IMG/VR virus record: IMGVR_UViG_3300008116_000097
Coordinates: 1-48,782 of that record
Strand: one strand, 5' to 3'
Length of the DNA: 48,782 bases
DNA from: a virus
The stretch's first letter is position 1; every line of letters starts with the position of its first letter. This document shows positions 23,928-32,121 of the stretch, one piece after another. Under the pieces are notes generated by a model. That model saw nothing but the letters and a program-made list of their open reading frames with translations. It was not told where the DNA came from and made no database searches. Position numbers and translations under genes: made by a program.

Positions 23928-24356
23928 ATGGCAAGAATATATGATTTCAATAATTTCTCCAGTAGCTCGGGCTCGAGAGAAGATTATGAATTCAGATACG
24001 AGTTGGACTTTACTGATACCACCGTGGTGAATCCTCCAGAGGAATTAAAAAATCTCGACACTGCTTCGGTTAATGTCACTTATAAATCTAGTGTAAAAAT
24101 TGATAAAAACGGTATCTATGATATCGATTTTTCTATCTCTGAGATGGAGATAAGATTCGAAATGGATGATTATCCCAATGAATCAATTATTGAAGAGATC
24201 GAGCTTAAACCCGGTGTTAACATACCCGAAGATCAGATCAAGATCACCAAGGGAGATTATCTAATACCGACATATCCATCATCGATTACGATCGATATGA
24301 AAAAGGCAAACGATTCTGGAAAATTTTATATCGAAATCACATTTGGTAAGGACTAA
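23928..24356 (+). CDS. Hypothetical beta-rich protein, 142 aa
   Basis: The N-terminus MARIYDFNNFSSSSGS has the hydrophobic-FxxF start of the head-targeting peptides but no NE ending. The rest is strongly alternating polar/hydrophobic, typical of a beta sandwich (YEFRYELDFTDTTVV, NVTYKSSVKID, IYDIDFSISEMEIRF, KFYIEITFG). No Cys, no catalytic motif. First gene of the long unit that runs into the tail genes; it is separated from the next start by one base. It could be a small virion decoration or baseplate accessory protein; function unknown. Confidence 0.6.
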   Translation: MARIYDFNNFSSSSGSREDYEFRYELDFTDTTVVNPPEELKNLDTASVNVTYKSSVKIDKNGIYDIDFSISEMEIRFEMDDYPNESIIEEIELKPGVNIPEDQIKITKGDYLIPTYPSSITIDMKKANDSGKFYIEITFGKD

Positions 24357-24357
24357 A

Positions 24358-25269
24358 ATGAATTTACTCAGATACGATCAATATAGAATAAATGAAGGTT
24401 TCAGCTGGGAAGACGAAGAAATCCTCCTGCCTTGTTTAACCGGAGAGGAGCAGCCAGACTTTTTCCCTTGCTTACACCTGGTCACTTCGGGTGAGAAAGA
24501 TCATTTGAATTGCTGGAATAAAAAGGGAGAGATGGTTCTCGATTTCCCAATAGCACGGTCTTCTTACGAAATAGCCACAGACAACCCGGGAAATTTACAA
24601 ATGCTGAAAATGAATCCATGGAGTACATGGATGAGAAATGAAGCTAATAGGGAAAACATTTTAGATCTGAAAGAGATTCTAGATGACACCGAAGAAGAGG
24701 ATGATTTTAATCCAACCGACGAGGTTTTGCTATTTTTAGATCTTTGCGGACTGAATTCACTGAAAACTAATTCTCACCAGAAATTAGAAAACGGAATCCA
24801 CCTAATTGGATTGGATAACGGAATGGAGGCTGAGGTTGACTACGACGAAGAAAATAGGCTCATGAAAAAGTTAGATATTTTTTCTGCACCTAATGAAAAA
24901 TACCCTGCAATCAGTATTTGCATCAAGCCGAAGTTAAAATGGGGTTTCAGAATTGATGACATGAATTACGAGATTAATGATGTCAAGAAGATCTCTGATC
25001 GCCAAAATTTGATTAGCTCATTAATCACTGCTGCTTTGGGCAAAACTCAGGATGATGAATCGATTGGGAATATCAGATCGTATTACGAGGAGCAACTCGC
25101 ATCTCTGAAAAAACTTGTTAATTTACCAAATTTCCATAGATCAAATCTCGATCAAAAAGACGAAGAGATTTATAGATTCAAAAATCTTGTCTCTAAATAC
25201 ATAGGAGAAAAAACTGCTGACGAGCTTTACAAGAAAGCAAAATCTGAAATATACCAACATTATAAATAA
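24358..25269 (+). CDS. Presumptive internal head protein, acidic, 303 aa
   Basis: The ATG at 24358 was chosen because it produces MNLLRYDQYRINE-G, a clear head-targeting peptide with a predicted cut after Glu13; an alternative GTG at 24343 would bury the motif. The mature chain is acidic, with DDTEEEDDF near 120-130, and contains a Cys/Pro-rich start (LPCLTGEEQPDFFPCLHL). The C-terminal third is helical (YYEEQLASLKKLVNL, IGEKTADELYKKAKSEIY). No enzyme family recognised. It is followed after one base by another gene of the same unit. Confidence 0.6.
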   Translation: MNLLRYDQYRINEGFSWEDEEILLPCLTGEEQPDFFPCLHLVTSGEKDHLNCWNKKGEMVLDFPIARSSYEIATDNPGNLQMLKMNPWSTWMRNEANRENILDLKEILDDTEEEDDFNPTDEVLLFLDLCGLNSLKTNSHQKLENGIHLIGLDNGMEAEVDYDEENRLMKKLDIFSAPNEKYPAISICIKPKLKWGFRIDDMNYEINDVKKISDRQNLISSLITAALGKTQDDESIGNIRSYYEEQLASLKKLVNLPNFHRSNLDQKDEEIYRFKNLVSKYIGEKTADELYKKAKSEIYQHYK

Positions 25270-25270
25270 T

Positions 25271-25945
25271 ATGTACGGAATTAAAAGTCTACCAGGCGGA
25301 TCCCACAAGGGCAAATCCAAATACGCTTACGAAGATCTCGATTTGAGCACCTACCAGAAAGAGGTTTTTACCACTTTGGTCCGTGCACTAAGTAAGGATT
25401 ACGAAAAAAGCCAGAAAGAAACACAAAAAGAGGTTTCCTCTGTTAAAAAGAAAATATTGGATATCATAGAAGATTGCTATCCAGATATGAGCGTGACCAA
25501 CTGTGTGAAGAAGATATTGGACAAGTATTCAACCTTCTTTAATAAGGAGCTGAAGGAGAACAATATATTATCACTTGATGAATTTGGGTACTGGATGGAA
25601 ATGGATGAGTCGTTAGAAGACGTTGAATCTTTAGATGAGGCGGCATCAAATCTGGACGCAACCATCCAAAAGTATGCTGAAGACTATTCGAAAAAGGTCG
25701 TTCGCGGTAAGACCGTACCAGTATCAACTCTTAAGAGAATCCTGAAGAAAGTACATTCTAGAGGGATGCAAGCTTTTAGAAATGCTCCGCAGTCTGTTAG
25801 ACCATGGATCAGACAAATGGGAGATCCAGCAGGTGCAATTGTCTGGGGAACATCCAGAATTAAGGCTTTCTTGAGAAAAAGCAAAGGGACTTGGTACAAA
25901 TTTGATTCCGACCTAGCTGAAGACGTAACGAAAGCAGCTAATTAA
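25271..25945 (+). CDS. Phage protein with DUF5824-like C-terminal domain, 224 aa
   Basis: The N-terminal half is helical and lysine-rich. Residues 99-114 (ILSLDEFGYWMEMDES) look like an internal copy of the head-targeting pattern. The C-terminal domain (about 140-224) has VVRGKTVPVSTLKRILKK, VHSRGMQAFR, PAGAIVWGTSRIKAFLRK and KGTWYKFDSDL, which I recall from a domain of unknown function (DUF5824-like) frequent in marine and T4-like phages. It is basic and may bind nucleic acid, but no function is established. The family name is from memory and should be treated as tentative. Confidence 0.6.
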   Translation: MYGIKSLPGGSHKGKSKYAYEDLDLSTYQKEVFTTLVRALSKDYEKSQKETQKEVSSVKKKILDIIEDCYPDMSVTNCVKKILDKYSTFFNKELKENNILSLDEFGYWMEMDESLEDVESLDEAASNLDATIQKYAEDYSKKVVRGKTVPVSTLKRILKKVHSRGMQAFRNAPQSVRPWIRQMGDPAGAIVWGTSRIKAFLRKSKGTWYKFDSDLAEDVTKAAN

Positions 25946-25987
25946 GTCGAAACTAATTTTCCTTCTCGAGTCTATAACTGTTCATCT

Positions 25988-26221
25988 ATGGATAACGAGA
26001 TTCTAAAAATAGACGAAACCATTAGGTTTAAAGCCAAAAAAGGCTTTACCGTCCATGAATTCCATAGGCTAGGTAAGGAAGAAGAATTTCTTTCCGAAAC
26101 AGTAGAGTATTTCAAGTATGATACAAGGAAAAAAGCTAAAGGAAAGAGCTCTTGGATACTTCTGAAAGATCTACAGGGTTGGATCGATATGTTAAACGGA
26201 ATGGATTATGAACAATTTTAA
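25988..26221 (+). CDS. Hypothetical small protein, 77 aa
   Basis: Short, charged protein (LKIDETIRFKAKKGFTVHEF, DTRKKAKGKSSWILLKDLQG) of alternating strand and helix pattern. No motif recognised. It follows a 42-base gap that contains no copy of the GATATATA box, only the weaker TCTATAACTG, and precedes the next gene by 14 bases. Coding potential is supported by regular spacing within the unit and codon use like that of neighbours. Confidence 0.55.
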   Translation: MDNEILKIDETIRFKAKKGFTVHEFHRLGKEEEFLSETVEYFKYDTRKKAKGKSSWILLKDLQGWIDMLNGMDYEQF

Positions 26222-26235
26222 TCACGGATATTCAT

Positions 26236-26937
26236 ATGTTCGGAAAATTGAAAAGACTGTTTAAAAGTGAAATTAAGAAACCAATTTCAAAAATGAGTAA
26301 TTATAGCGAATTAAGTCCCGAAGAATTGCACGAAAAATTTTCTGCATTTGATTTTACTTGGATCAAGGGCGATAATACCGGTAACACAGAAAGGTTCGTC
26401 AAAGTATCTGCCAATGACCCAAATGGTCCTAAATTTATTGTTTTCCAAGGCGGAAATCGGATAAACGTCGATCTCATGGACGAATATATGGCGATGTTCC
26501 CTAAAGCTCCATCTGATGTTATCTTCGAGTCAGCTCAAAATCAGGCTCCTCAGCTTACACAGCCACTACCGATACCAAGTCAGCAAAATAAATCAAGGGT
26601 AGAAACTTCTGTCCAATCGATTTCATATGCAGATCAGAATAACATAAATTCCGACTCACCCATTTACAAGCTTCTTGCTAAGCAAAAGAAAAACCTGGTT
26701 GATGTCAACATCAAGTTGAAGATTAATCTTCCTTCCCGCGATCTTTATAACGTTTTAATAGATTCATTCGAAGGTGCGGAGGACGATGTTATTGATTTCA
26801 TAATTAATGGTATCGAGATTGACGATATCAAGAAAAGTCTTGCTGATTCTATCAAGAAGAATTATTACAATAAGGTAATAGTAGAAAAAAATACATTGCC
26901 TGCTAAATTCAAAAAACCCTTAACAGAAACCGAATAA
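26236..26937 (+). CDS. Hypothetical protein, 233 aa
   Basis: Begins with a basic amphipathic helix (MFGKLKRLFKSEIKKP). Residues 30-95 appear to be a compact alpha/beta domain (YSELSPEELHEKF, WIKGDNTGNTERFVKVSAND, FIVFQGGNRINVDLMDEYM). A Gln/Pro/Ser-rich linker (about 98-135) leads to a C-terminal helical domain with VDVNIKLKINLPSRDLYNVL and ENTLPAKFKKPLTE-like ending. No enzyme signature. One base separates it from the Nudix gene. Possibly a tail or chaperone protein given the downstream genes; function unknown. Confidence 0.55.
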   Translation: MFGKLKRLFKSEIKKPISKMSNYSELSPEELHEKFSAFDFTWIKGDNTGNTERFVKVSANDPNGPKFIVFQGGNRINVDLMDEYMAMFPKAPSDVIFESAQNQAPQLTQPLPIPSQQNKSRVETSVQSISYADQNNINSDSPIYKLLAKQKKNLVDVNIKLKINLPSRDLYNVLIDSFEGAEDDVIDFIINGIEIDDIKKSLADSIKKNYYNKVIVEKNTLPAKFKKPLTETE

Positions 26938-26938
26938 A

Positions 26939-27463
26939 ATGGAGAATATTTTAGGAAAATATCGTGGCTTCAATGTGGTCGAAAGAGATGGAAAAGAAGG
27001 AATTCAAGTTCTATTTGACAATGTTGTTATCATGCCATTCGTTAGAGATGATAAAGGACTTCCGCTGATGATCGGAGTTATCAAAGAGCCCAACCCATTT
27101 AGAGAGGGCGGGCAGACTATTTCGTTAATCACAGGAACGAAAGATCCTTCGGACGGAGATTATTTAACTACAGCCATGAGAGAATTGAAGGAGGAATCCG
27201 GATATGACGTAACCGATTCTGATCGCTGGTTTTACATGGGCAATGTCTTTTCATCCAAACTGGTGGATCACGAACAGCCATGCTTCGCTGTAGACGTAAC
27301 TGGTGTTAAAAGAGGTGAAGCAACAGGAGATGGATCCGAATCAGAGGCACAGCAGGAGTTCATCCTAATCCCGGCTAATGATGTTGTTAAGGTGAAAGAT
27401 ATTTTTATCCCTGGACTTTTCATCAAGCTATTTAAATACGTGATGGGAATTGATATCCACTAA
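26939..27463 (+). CDS. Nudix hydrolase-like protein
   Basis: 174 residues. The Nudix box core RELKEESGY at 81-89 matches REUXEEXGU, with the two metal-binding Glu residues present. Upstream, the usual G-x5-E part is not in register; G66 and Asp72/Asp74 occupy the area, so the loop differs from the standard family. N- and C-terminal strands (VVIMPFVRDD, LPLMIGVIKE, EFILIPANDV) fit the Nudix fold. Members hydrolyse nucleoside diphosphates linked to another group, such as ADP-ribose, NADH, capped RNA or oxidised dNTPs. It sits among virion-unit genes one base after its neighbour, and might be a decapping or ADP-ribose enzyme; the substrate cannot be predicted. Confidence 0.8.
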   Translation: MENILGKYRGFNVVERDGKEGIQVLFDNVVIMPFVRDDKGLPLMIGVIKEPNPFREGGQTISLITGTKDPSDGDYLTTAMRELKEESGYDVTDSDRWFYMGNVFSSKLVDHEQPCFAVDVTGVKRGEATGDGSESEAQQEFILIPANDVVKVKDIFIPGLFIKLFKYVMGIDIH

Positions 27464-27487
27464 TAAAGAAGACAAAACCGCATAGTC

Positions 27488-27796
27488 ATGAGTTTATCAC
27501 GAAAAGAAAGAAGACAAGCAGCAAAAAAAATGGGATTCCTATCGCAAGATAACTCATTCAAGAATTTTGCTGAACGACTTGGTAGATCTAACCAGGCTGG
27601 AAGCATGATACACCAAAGGCATTTAGAGGACCAACGATGGGATCTGAAGAAGCAGGAAGAGATCAGAGAGAGGGAAAGACTCATGAGCGAAATAAATGCA
27701 AGGAAAGAATCGCACAAAGAAGAAGAGTTCAGACTCGACGTTTCATCATTTGATTTCCTAAATCAAATGGAAAATGGTGAAGATCAACCTCAATAA
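27488..27796 (+). CDS. Hypothetical basic/charged protein, 102 aa
   Basis: Highly charged helical protein: basic N-terminus (MSLSRKERRQAAKKMGF), then a long Arg/Glu/Gln helix (WDLKKQEEIRERERLMSEIN) and an acidic end. No domain recognised; low complexity makes homology uncertain. It ends directly against the next gene's ATG (stop at 27794-27796, start at 27797). It may be an assembly chaperone or scaffold for the tail genes that follow, by analogy with small charged proteins in this position, but nothing in the sequence shows it. Confidence 0.55.
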   Translation: MSLSRKERRQAAKKMGFLSQDNSFKNFAERLGRSNQAGSMIHQRHLEDQRWDLKKQEEIRERERLMSEINARKESHKEEEFRLDVSSFDFLNQMENGEDQPQ

Positions 27797-28126
27797 ATGC
27801 TAACTAATTCCGTAAGATTGACGTTTTTTGTAACAGAACAGAATCTGAAAGAAGCTAAAAAAAGGCTTGGTAGCCGAGAACTGTACATTGTAGACATCTC
27901 GAAGATCATTCGAGATCTGGGTTATAGCGTTTGTGATTTAACTCCTGAAAGTGAATTCGTGATCAATTTTTCTGTAATGAAGAAAATCCAACAAGGAATA
28001 TATAATACGAAGAGTAAAGATATACTTGTGATCAATAAAGAAATGAGTGACGGATTCATGGAAGGACTACAATTCTTTCTGGATGGTTTCGTAGAAATTG
28101 ATTATGAGATAGATTTACTCGAGTAA
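27797..28126 (+). CDS. Hypothetical protein, 109 aa
   Basis: Small alpha/beta protein starting MLTNSVRLTFFVTEQNLKEA, with YIVDISKIIRDLGYSV and DILVINKEMSDGFMEGLQFF. The alternating strand-helix order (VRLTFFV, helix, LYIVDI, helix, KDILVIN, helix) resembles a small ferredoxin-like or nucleotide-kinase-substrate-like fold, without a recognisable active site. It abuts the preceding gene and lies 14 bases before the first large tail protein. Function unknown. Confidence 0.55.
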   Translation: MLTNSVRLTFFVTEQNLKEAKKRLGSRELYIVDISKIIRDLGYSVCDLTPESEFVINFSVMKKIQQGIYNTKSKDILVINKEMSDGFMEGLQFFLDGFVEIDYEIDLLE

Positions 28127-28140
28127 ATCAATCATATTGA

Positions 28141-30009
28141 ATGGCTACCGGAAAAATTACACCAGCTTCGTCAGGTAATTATACAGCAACCCAGCAGAAT
28201 GGAATCATTCAATCGCAGGGGACTGAATCTGAGCTAAAGACAAAATCAACCAAAACTCTTATCGATGCCGCTTCGAATCTGGGAGCGGATAACCCATTCA
28301 AGAAATACAACCCGAAGTCTTTATTCTACGACGGGGCAAAAATAGATTCACCTATTGCGACTGGTGCATTTTTATTTTATGCTTTTGACGGCAGCAGGGG
28401 TAACAATCAGGTAATTCAAAATACCTATAGTAATTCAGAAAGTGCTGATAACAATAAGAAAATCTCTTCTCTAGAATCAAGAAATCCAACGGCAGCAAGT
28501 TTAGTAAGGCAAGCTGATCAGTTAATTCAGAGATCTGTTGGAGGCAATCCTACTGGAAGGGGAATTAATAACTCAATTATAGGCGGAAGATCAGCTCCAT
28601 ATTATTGGAAAGACTTTCTTTACTGTAAATATTATGGCATGATTCCTAATAATTACATGGTCACTCTGAGGAGATATCCAACTCCGATGAATGACAATTT
28701 AAGTCTCCCGAGATTTGTCAAAGATAATCCCAAGCTTTATGAGCAGGGAACGGGAGTTCCAGTTTCCCAGATAGTGACTTGGGTTGGAGGTAACACTGGA
28801 AATAAGCTGAGCGATTTATTAAAATTCTCTACCGGCCTGAAGTTTACACCAAAAACTCAAAACACAACGGTTGAGCAAAATGCTTTTAGCAAAGGATTTT
28901 TCCAAGATCTTGTTCAGATACAGGCTTTTACCGACGCAGTTCAAAAGGTAGTCCCAACTTATGACCCTGCTCAAACTCCGATTCTGGATCTTTTAGACGT
29001 TATTTTGGGCTCGAGCACGGATCAAGCTTTCAAAGAAACTATTGCGCCCAGAATAAATTACCAATTACTGAATAAGCTGGTTGGTTCTCAGTCGGAACCT
29101 GGACCGCTGTCTGGATTTAATATTTTTACTCCATTGGATGTAGTAACAAGTACGTATGTTAGAGACACTGGACTAGATTTCACCTGGGAGGGTTTAAATA
29201 TTAATGTTTCCTATGAATTAACCTCTGTTGGGAATGTTAATACTAAAGCTGCACTTCTTGATATCATGGGTAATATTCTTTCAATGGGTACTAACTATGG
29301 AAATTTCATTACCCCATTTACGAGATATAATTCAGAATTCCCTGCTGTTGGATTCCCTGGTGGAGATGCCGGATTAGAGGAATTTTATAGAAATCCAAAA
29401 GCTTTCTTTGATAAATTTATTAAGAATTTCAACGAATCCGTAACTGGAACAGCTGCTGGAGATCTGAAGGTAAGTTTAGAAAATAACAAAGAGAAAATTT
29501 CACAGCTAATAGCAAAACTCAAAACCGATAATAACGGGTTGGGTGGCGGAGTGGCGGAACGAGGAGCATTTTCTATAGTCAACTATGACCAGGGTAACAA
29601 TTTTGCATCTAAGGTGCAATTACCACAATCGTTATTGACAGGTGCACCGATCGGTGAATGGCATTTGACAATAGGAAACCCCATGAACCCAATAGCAATG
29701 ATAGGAAATCTTATTTGCACAGGGGTCGAAATAACATTTGGCGATACTCTCGGTCCGGACGATTTCCCAACAGAGATCAATGCTAAATTCACGATGAAGC
29801 ATGCCAGACCTAGAGAAAGAGGTGAAATAGAATCAATCTTCAATAGAGGTGACGGAAGACTTTATCAGGCTACTGTTAGAACTCAATCACAGAATGTTTC
29901 TGCAGGTTCTATTACGACAACAGAGGGTGGATCACCAATAGACAGGAAGGGCCAGATAAATTCACTAACTGGACGCACGGATTATCAGACAAACACTTCC
30001 GGAAATTAA
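28141..30009 (+). CDS. Large tail/baseplate structural protein, 622 aa
   Basis: Not assigned to a T4 gene with confidence. Features seen: a Ser/Thr/Asn-rich start, YYWKDFLYCKYYGMIPNNYM and VTLRRYPTPMNDNLSLP near 170-195, a central region of alternating helix and strand, and a conserved-looking C-terminal block GEWHLTIGNPMNPIAMIGNL, ITFGDTLGPDDFPTEINAKF and MKHARPRERGEIES near 510-585. I recall similar blocks in uncharacterised virion proteins of large myoviruses. No signal peptide or enzyme motif. It opens the tail-hub gene run (gp53-, gp27- and gp5-like genes follow), so a baseplate or tube-associated role is most likely. Confidence 0.7.
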   Translation: MATGKITPASSGNYTATQQNGIIQSQGTESELKTKSTKTLIDAASNLGADNPFKKYNPKSLFYDGAKIDSPIATGAFLFYAFDGSRGNNQVIQNTYSNSESADNNKKISSLESRNPTAASLVRQADQLIQRSVGGNPTGRGINNSIIGGRSAPYYWKDFLYCKYYGMIPNNYMVTLRRYPTPMNDNLSLPRFVKDNPKLYEQGTGVPVSQIVTWVGGNTGNKLSDLLKFSTGLKFTPKTQNTTVEQNAFSKGFFQDLVQIQAFTDAVQKVVPTYDPAQTPILDLLDVILGSSTDQAFKETIAPRINYQLLNKLVGSQSEPGPLSGFNIFTPLDVVTSTYVRDTGLDFTWEGLNINVSYELTSVGNVNTKAALLDIMGNILSMGTNYGNFITPFTRYNSEFPAVGFPGGDAGLEEFYRNPKAFFDKFIKNFNESVTGTAAGDLKVSLENNKEKISQLIAKLKTDNNGLGGGVAERGAFSIVNYDQGNNFASKVQLPQSLLTGAPIGEWHLTIGNPMNPIAMIGNLICTGVEITFGDTLGPDDFPTEINAKFTMKHARPRERGEIESIFNRGDGRLYQATVRTQSQNVSAGSITTTEGGSPIDRKGQINSLTGRTDYQTNTSGN

Positions 30010-30019
30010 ATAAACAGAT

Positions 30020-30601
30020 ATGCTACGAATTGATACTTTACAGAAGGGAAAAAGAATTTTCAACCCTAATCAGGGAGAGCAGAGGGAGGCTGATGGTATT
30101 TATGATCTCACTATCGGTTCGATGACGTTCGAGAACGTTACACTTCGTTTTACAGACACCTATTTGGTACCTGATGATTATAGAATGAGACCAGATCTGA
30201 TCGCCAGAGATACCATGGGGGATATTTCTAAGCTTGGATCACTTCTAAAGGTAAATTCAATTTCAAACCCATTTGCTATTGACACAAGATTTTTACTTCT
30301 TGTACCAAATGCTGGTGATATCGATTACTCTTTTCAAAAGAAAAATGAGCGGGACCAAAACAAAAAAGATATTCCAAATAACGCTAACAACTTTAGAAAG
30401 ATCCAACAAAATAAAGTTTTCGAGGTTTCAACCTCTAGAAAAGCTTTTATTGAAACACAGAATAAATCAAAATCTCCCACTGCAATGGCTTTGCCTCCGA
30501 ATGTACTTCAGCCTGGACAAACCCCAGTAACTGTAGAAAGCGGTGCAATATTCCTCGGAAGAGATTCTGGTGGTGGGGCTAACCAACAAGCATTGATCTA
30601 A
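30020..30601 (+). CDS. 53: Baseplate wedge protein, gp53-like, with LysM-type fold
   Basis: 193 residues, close to T4 gp53 (196). The core YRMRPDLIARDTMGDISKLG followed by LLKVNSISNPFAIDTRFLLL has the LysM-like pattern 'RPDLIA...G....L......N.I.NPF.....LLIP' found in gp53-type wedge proteins and tail LysM proteins of other myoviruses. The C-terminal half is Asn/Lys-rich, probably disordered. T4 gp53 helps join wedges into the hexagonal baseplate. It precedes the hub gene by three bases. Sequence similarity to T4 gp53 itself is not evident, so the symbol is provisional. Confidence 0.45.
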   Translation: MLRIDTLQKGKRIFNPNQGEQREADGIYDLTIGSMTFENVTLRFTDTYLVPDDYRMRPDLIARDTMGDISKLGSLLKVNSISNPFAIDTRFLLLVPNAGDIDYSFQKKNERDQNKKDIPNNANNFRKIQQNKVFEVSTSRKAFIETQNKSKSPTAMALPPNVLQPGQTPVTVESGAIFLGRDSGGGANQQALI

Positions 30602-30604
30602 TAA

Positions 30605-32110
30605 ATGGCTGACTATAAGATTTCATCCTTTGCAAATCCTACGATCAAACTCGACGAAATAATAATTTCGAATAGAAGTGCTGGGCAGGAGGTTCTCGAT
30701 AGGGGACTCAAAAATACTGACTCAAATTCAATTGGTATATTTGCACCATGGGTAGTCATAAACGGTCTTCCTTTAAATCCCGGATTGACTTATTTTCAAT
30801 TGGATCTTAACGAGAGAATACCTGTTGTTAGGCTCGAATATAAAATGACAACTTCACTTTTCCTTGGAATGGCTTATCCAAAGGACGGTGATATAGTTTC
30901 GGTTTTTCTTTCCTCCCCTGGCAACATTTACAAACCGATCAGGATGGATTTCAACGTTTTAACTGTTAAGAGTTCTAGCCGTCCAAAGGGTAATGATCCT
31001 CGATTTCAGGAAGGTCTGGAAATGACATTTTCTATTATGGGTGAAACGAGAATACCCAGATTTTACTCTACGCTCTGTAAGTCATTCCCAGCTCATACTT
31101 CATATAACACTATTTTTGAGGTGTCACAAGAATTAGAACTCGGATTTTCTACCAATGATACTGAAATGACAGACTCGATGACGTGGATTGCACCAAATAT
31201 TTCACGTTGGGAGTTTCTAAATAGTGTGATCCGCCATGCTTATAAAGATGATGAATCTTTTTTCGACTATTGGATTGACCCATATTATAATTTGAATTTT
31301 GTAAATCTTGCCCCTTCTTTTAATAAGATTGATACGGTGGTTGACACAATCATGGTTGTAGCAGGGCAGAACAAATCTCTTCCAGAAACTCAATCCCCTG
31401 GCGTTTCATCCAATGCACAAGAATATTCATTACTGCTTACGAATTCCCCTGGATTTGATGATTTTCCTTTCAAGATCAGAACATATACTCTCATATCAAA
31501 CGCTGGCCAGCATACCAATCTAACAGGTTATATCCAAGACATAATCTATTATGATCAGAATGAGGAAGACGTAGAAAATATCGACGAAAGATTTATTGAA
31601 TACCAGATTGAATCCACCACTATCCATAACGTAGAAGACGGCCAGCAATTGCAGAAGGGAAGGGGAGCGGAGAATATCTACAAGGACGAGATTAGAAAAA
31701 GATGGCTCGGTGTTTTGAATAAGGGTCCGGTCGGAAGTACACATGCCAATTTTTTTCATGCACAGGTGCAGAATCCTATGAATCTATTGGATGCGACTAA
31801 GTTCATACTCAGGGTAGAACTGTCCGGTTATCTACCGTCAATATATAAAGGGCAGGTCATTCCGGTAGAAATATACACTTTCGAGGATGGCCTTAAAAGA
31901 GAAAATACAGGAAAAGCAAAGGGAGGACAGAAAACGACTCAGCAAACCCCGATAATAGATGTGTTTCTTAGCGGAAATTATGTCCTTATGGGTTACGAAG
32001 TTGTTTTCACGCCTGGACAGGGATTGAGACAAATTCTGAATCTATGTAAAAGGGTTTGGGATCTCAATACTGCAGGGTCTCTTCCCAAGGTTTCTCCTAT
32101 TGAATATTAA
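30605..32110 (+). CDS. 27: Baseplate hub protein, gp27-like
   Basis: 501 residues. The middle region has the layout of hub proteins of the gp27/VgrG-N family: SYNTIFEVSQELELGFSTND, then MTWIAPNISRWEFLNSVIRH, and FFDYWIDPYYNLNFVNL, where a barrel domain carries a Phe/Tyr-rich strand pair. N-terminal beta-rich domain (LDLNERIPVVRLEYKMTTSL) and C-terminal barrel (KFILRVELSGYLPSIYKGQV) complete it. In T4 the gp27 trimer is the torus that holds the gp5 spike; the spike-like gene lies 2.3 kb downstream. The family call rests on domain order and context, not on alignment. Confidence 0.6.
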   Translation: MADYKISSFANPTIKLDEIIISNRSAGQEVLDRGLKNTDSNSIGIFAPWVVINGLPLNPGLTYFQLDLNERIPVVRLEYKMTTSLFLGMAYPKDGDIVSVFLSSPGNIYKPIRMDFNVLTVKSSSRPKGNDPRFQEGLEMTFSIMGETRIPRFYSTLCKSFPAHTSYNTIFEVSQELELGFSTNDTEMTDSMTWIAPNISRWEFLNSVIRHAYKDDESFFDYWIDPYYNLNFVNLAPSFNKIDTVVDTIMVVAGQNKSLPETQSPGVSSNAQEYSLLLTNSPGFDDFPFKIRTYTLISNAGQHTNLTGYIQDIIYYDQNEEDVENIDERFIEYQIESTTIHNVEDGQQLQKGRGAENIYKDEIRKRWLGVLNKGPVGSTHANFFHAQVQNPMNLLDATKFILRVELSGYLPSIYKGQVIPVEIYTFEDGLKRENTGKAKGGQKTTQQTPIIDVFLSGNYVLMGYEVVFTPGQGLRQILNLCKRVWDLNTAGSLPKVSPIEY

Positions 32111-32121
32111 TAATATCAGCT

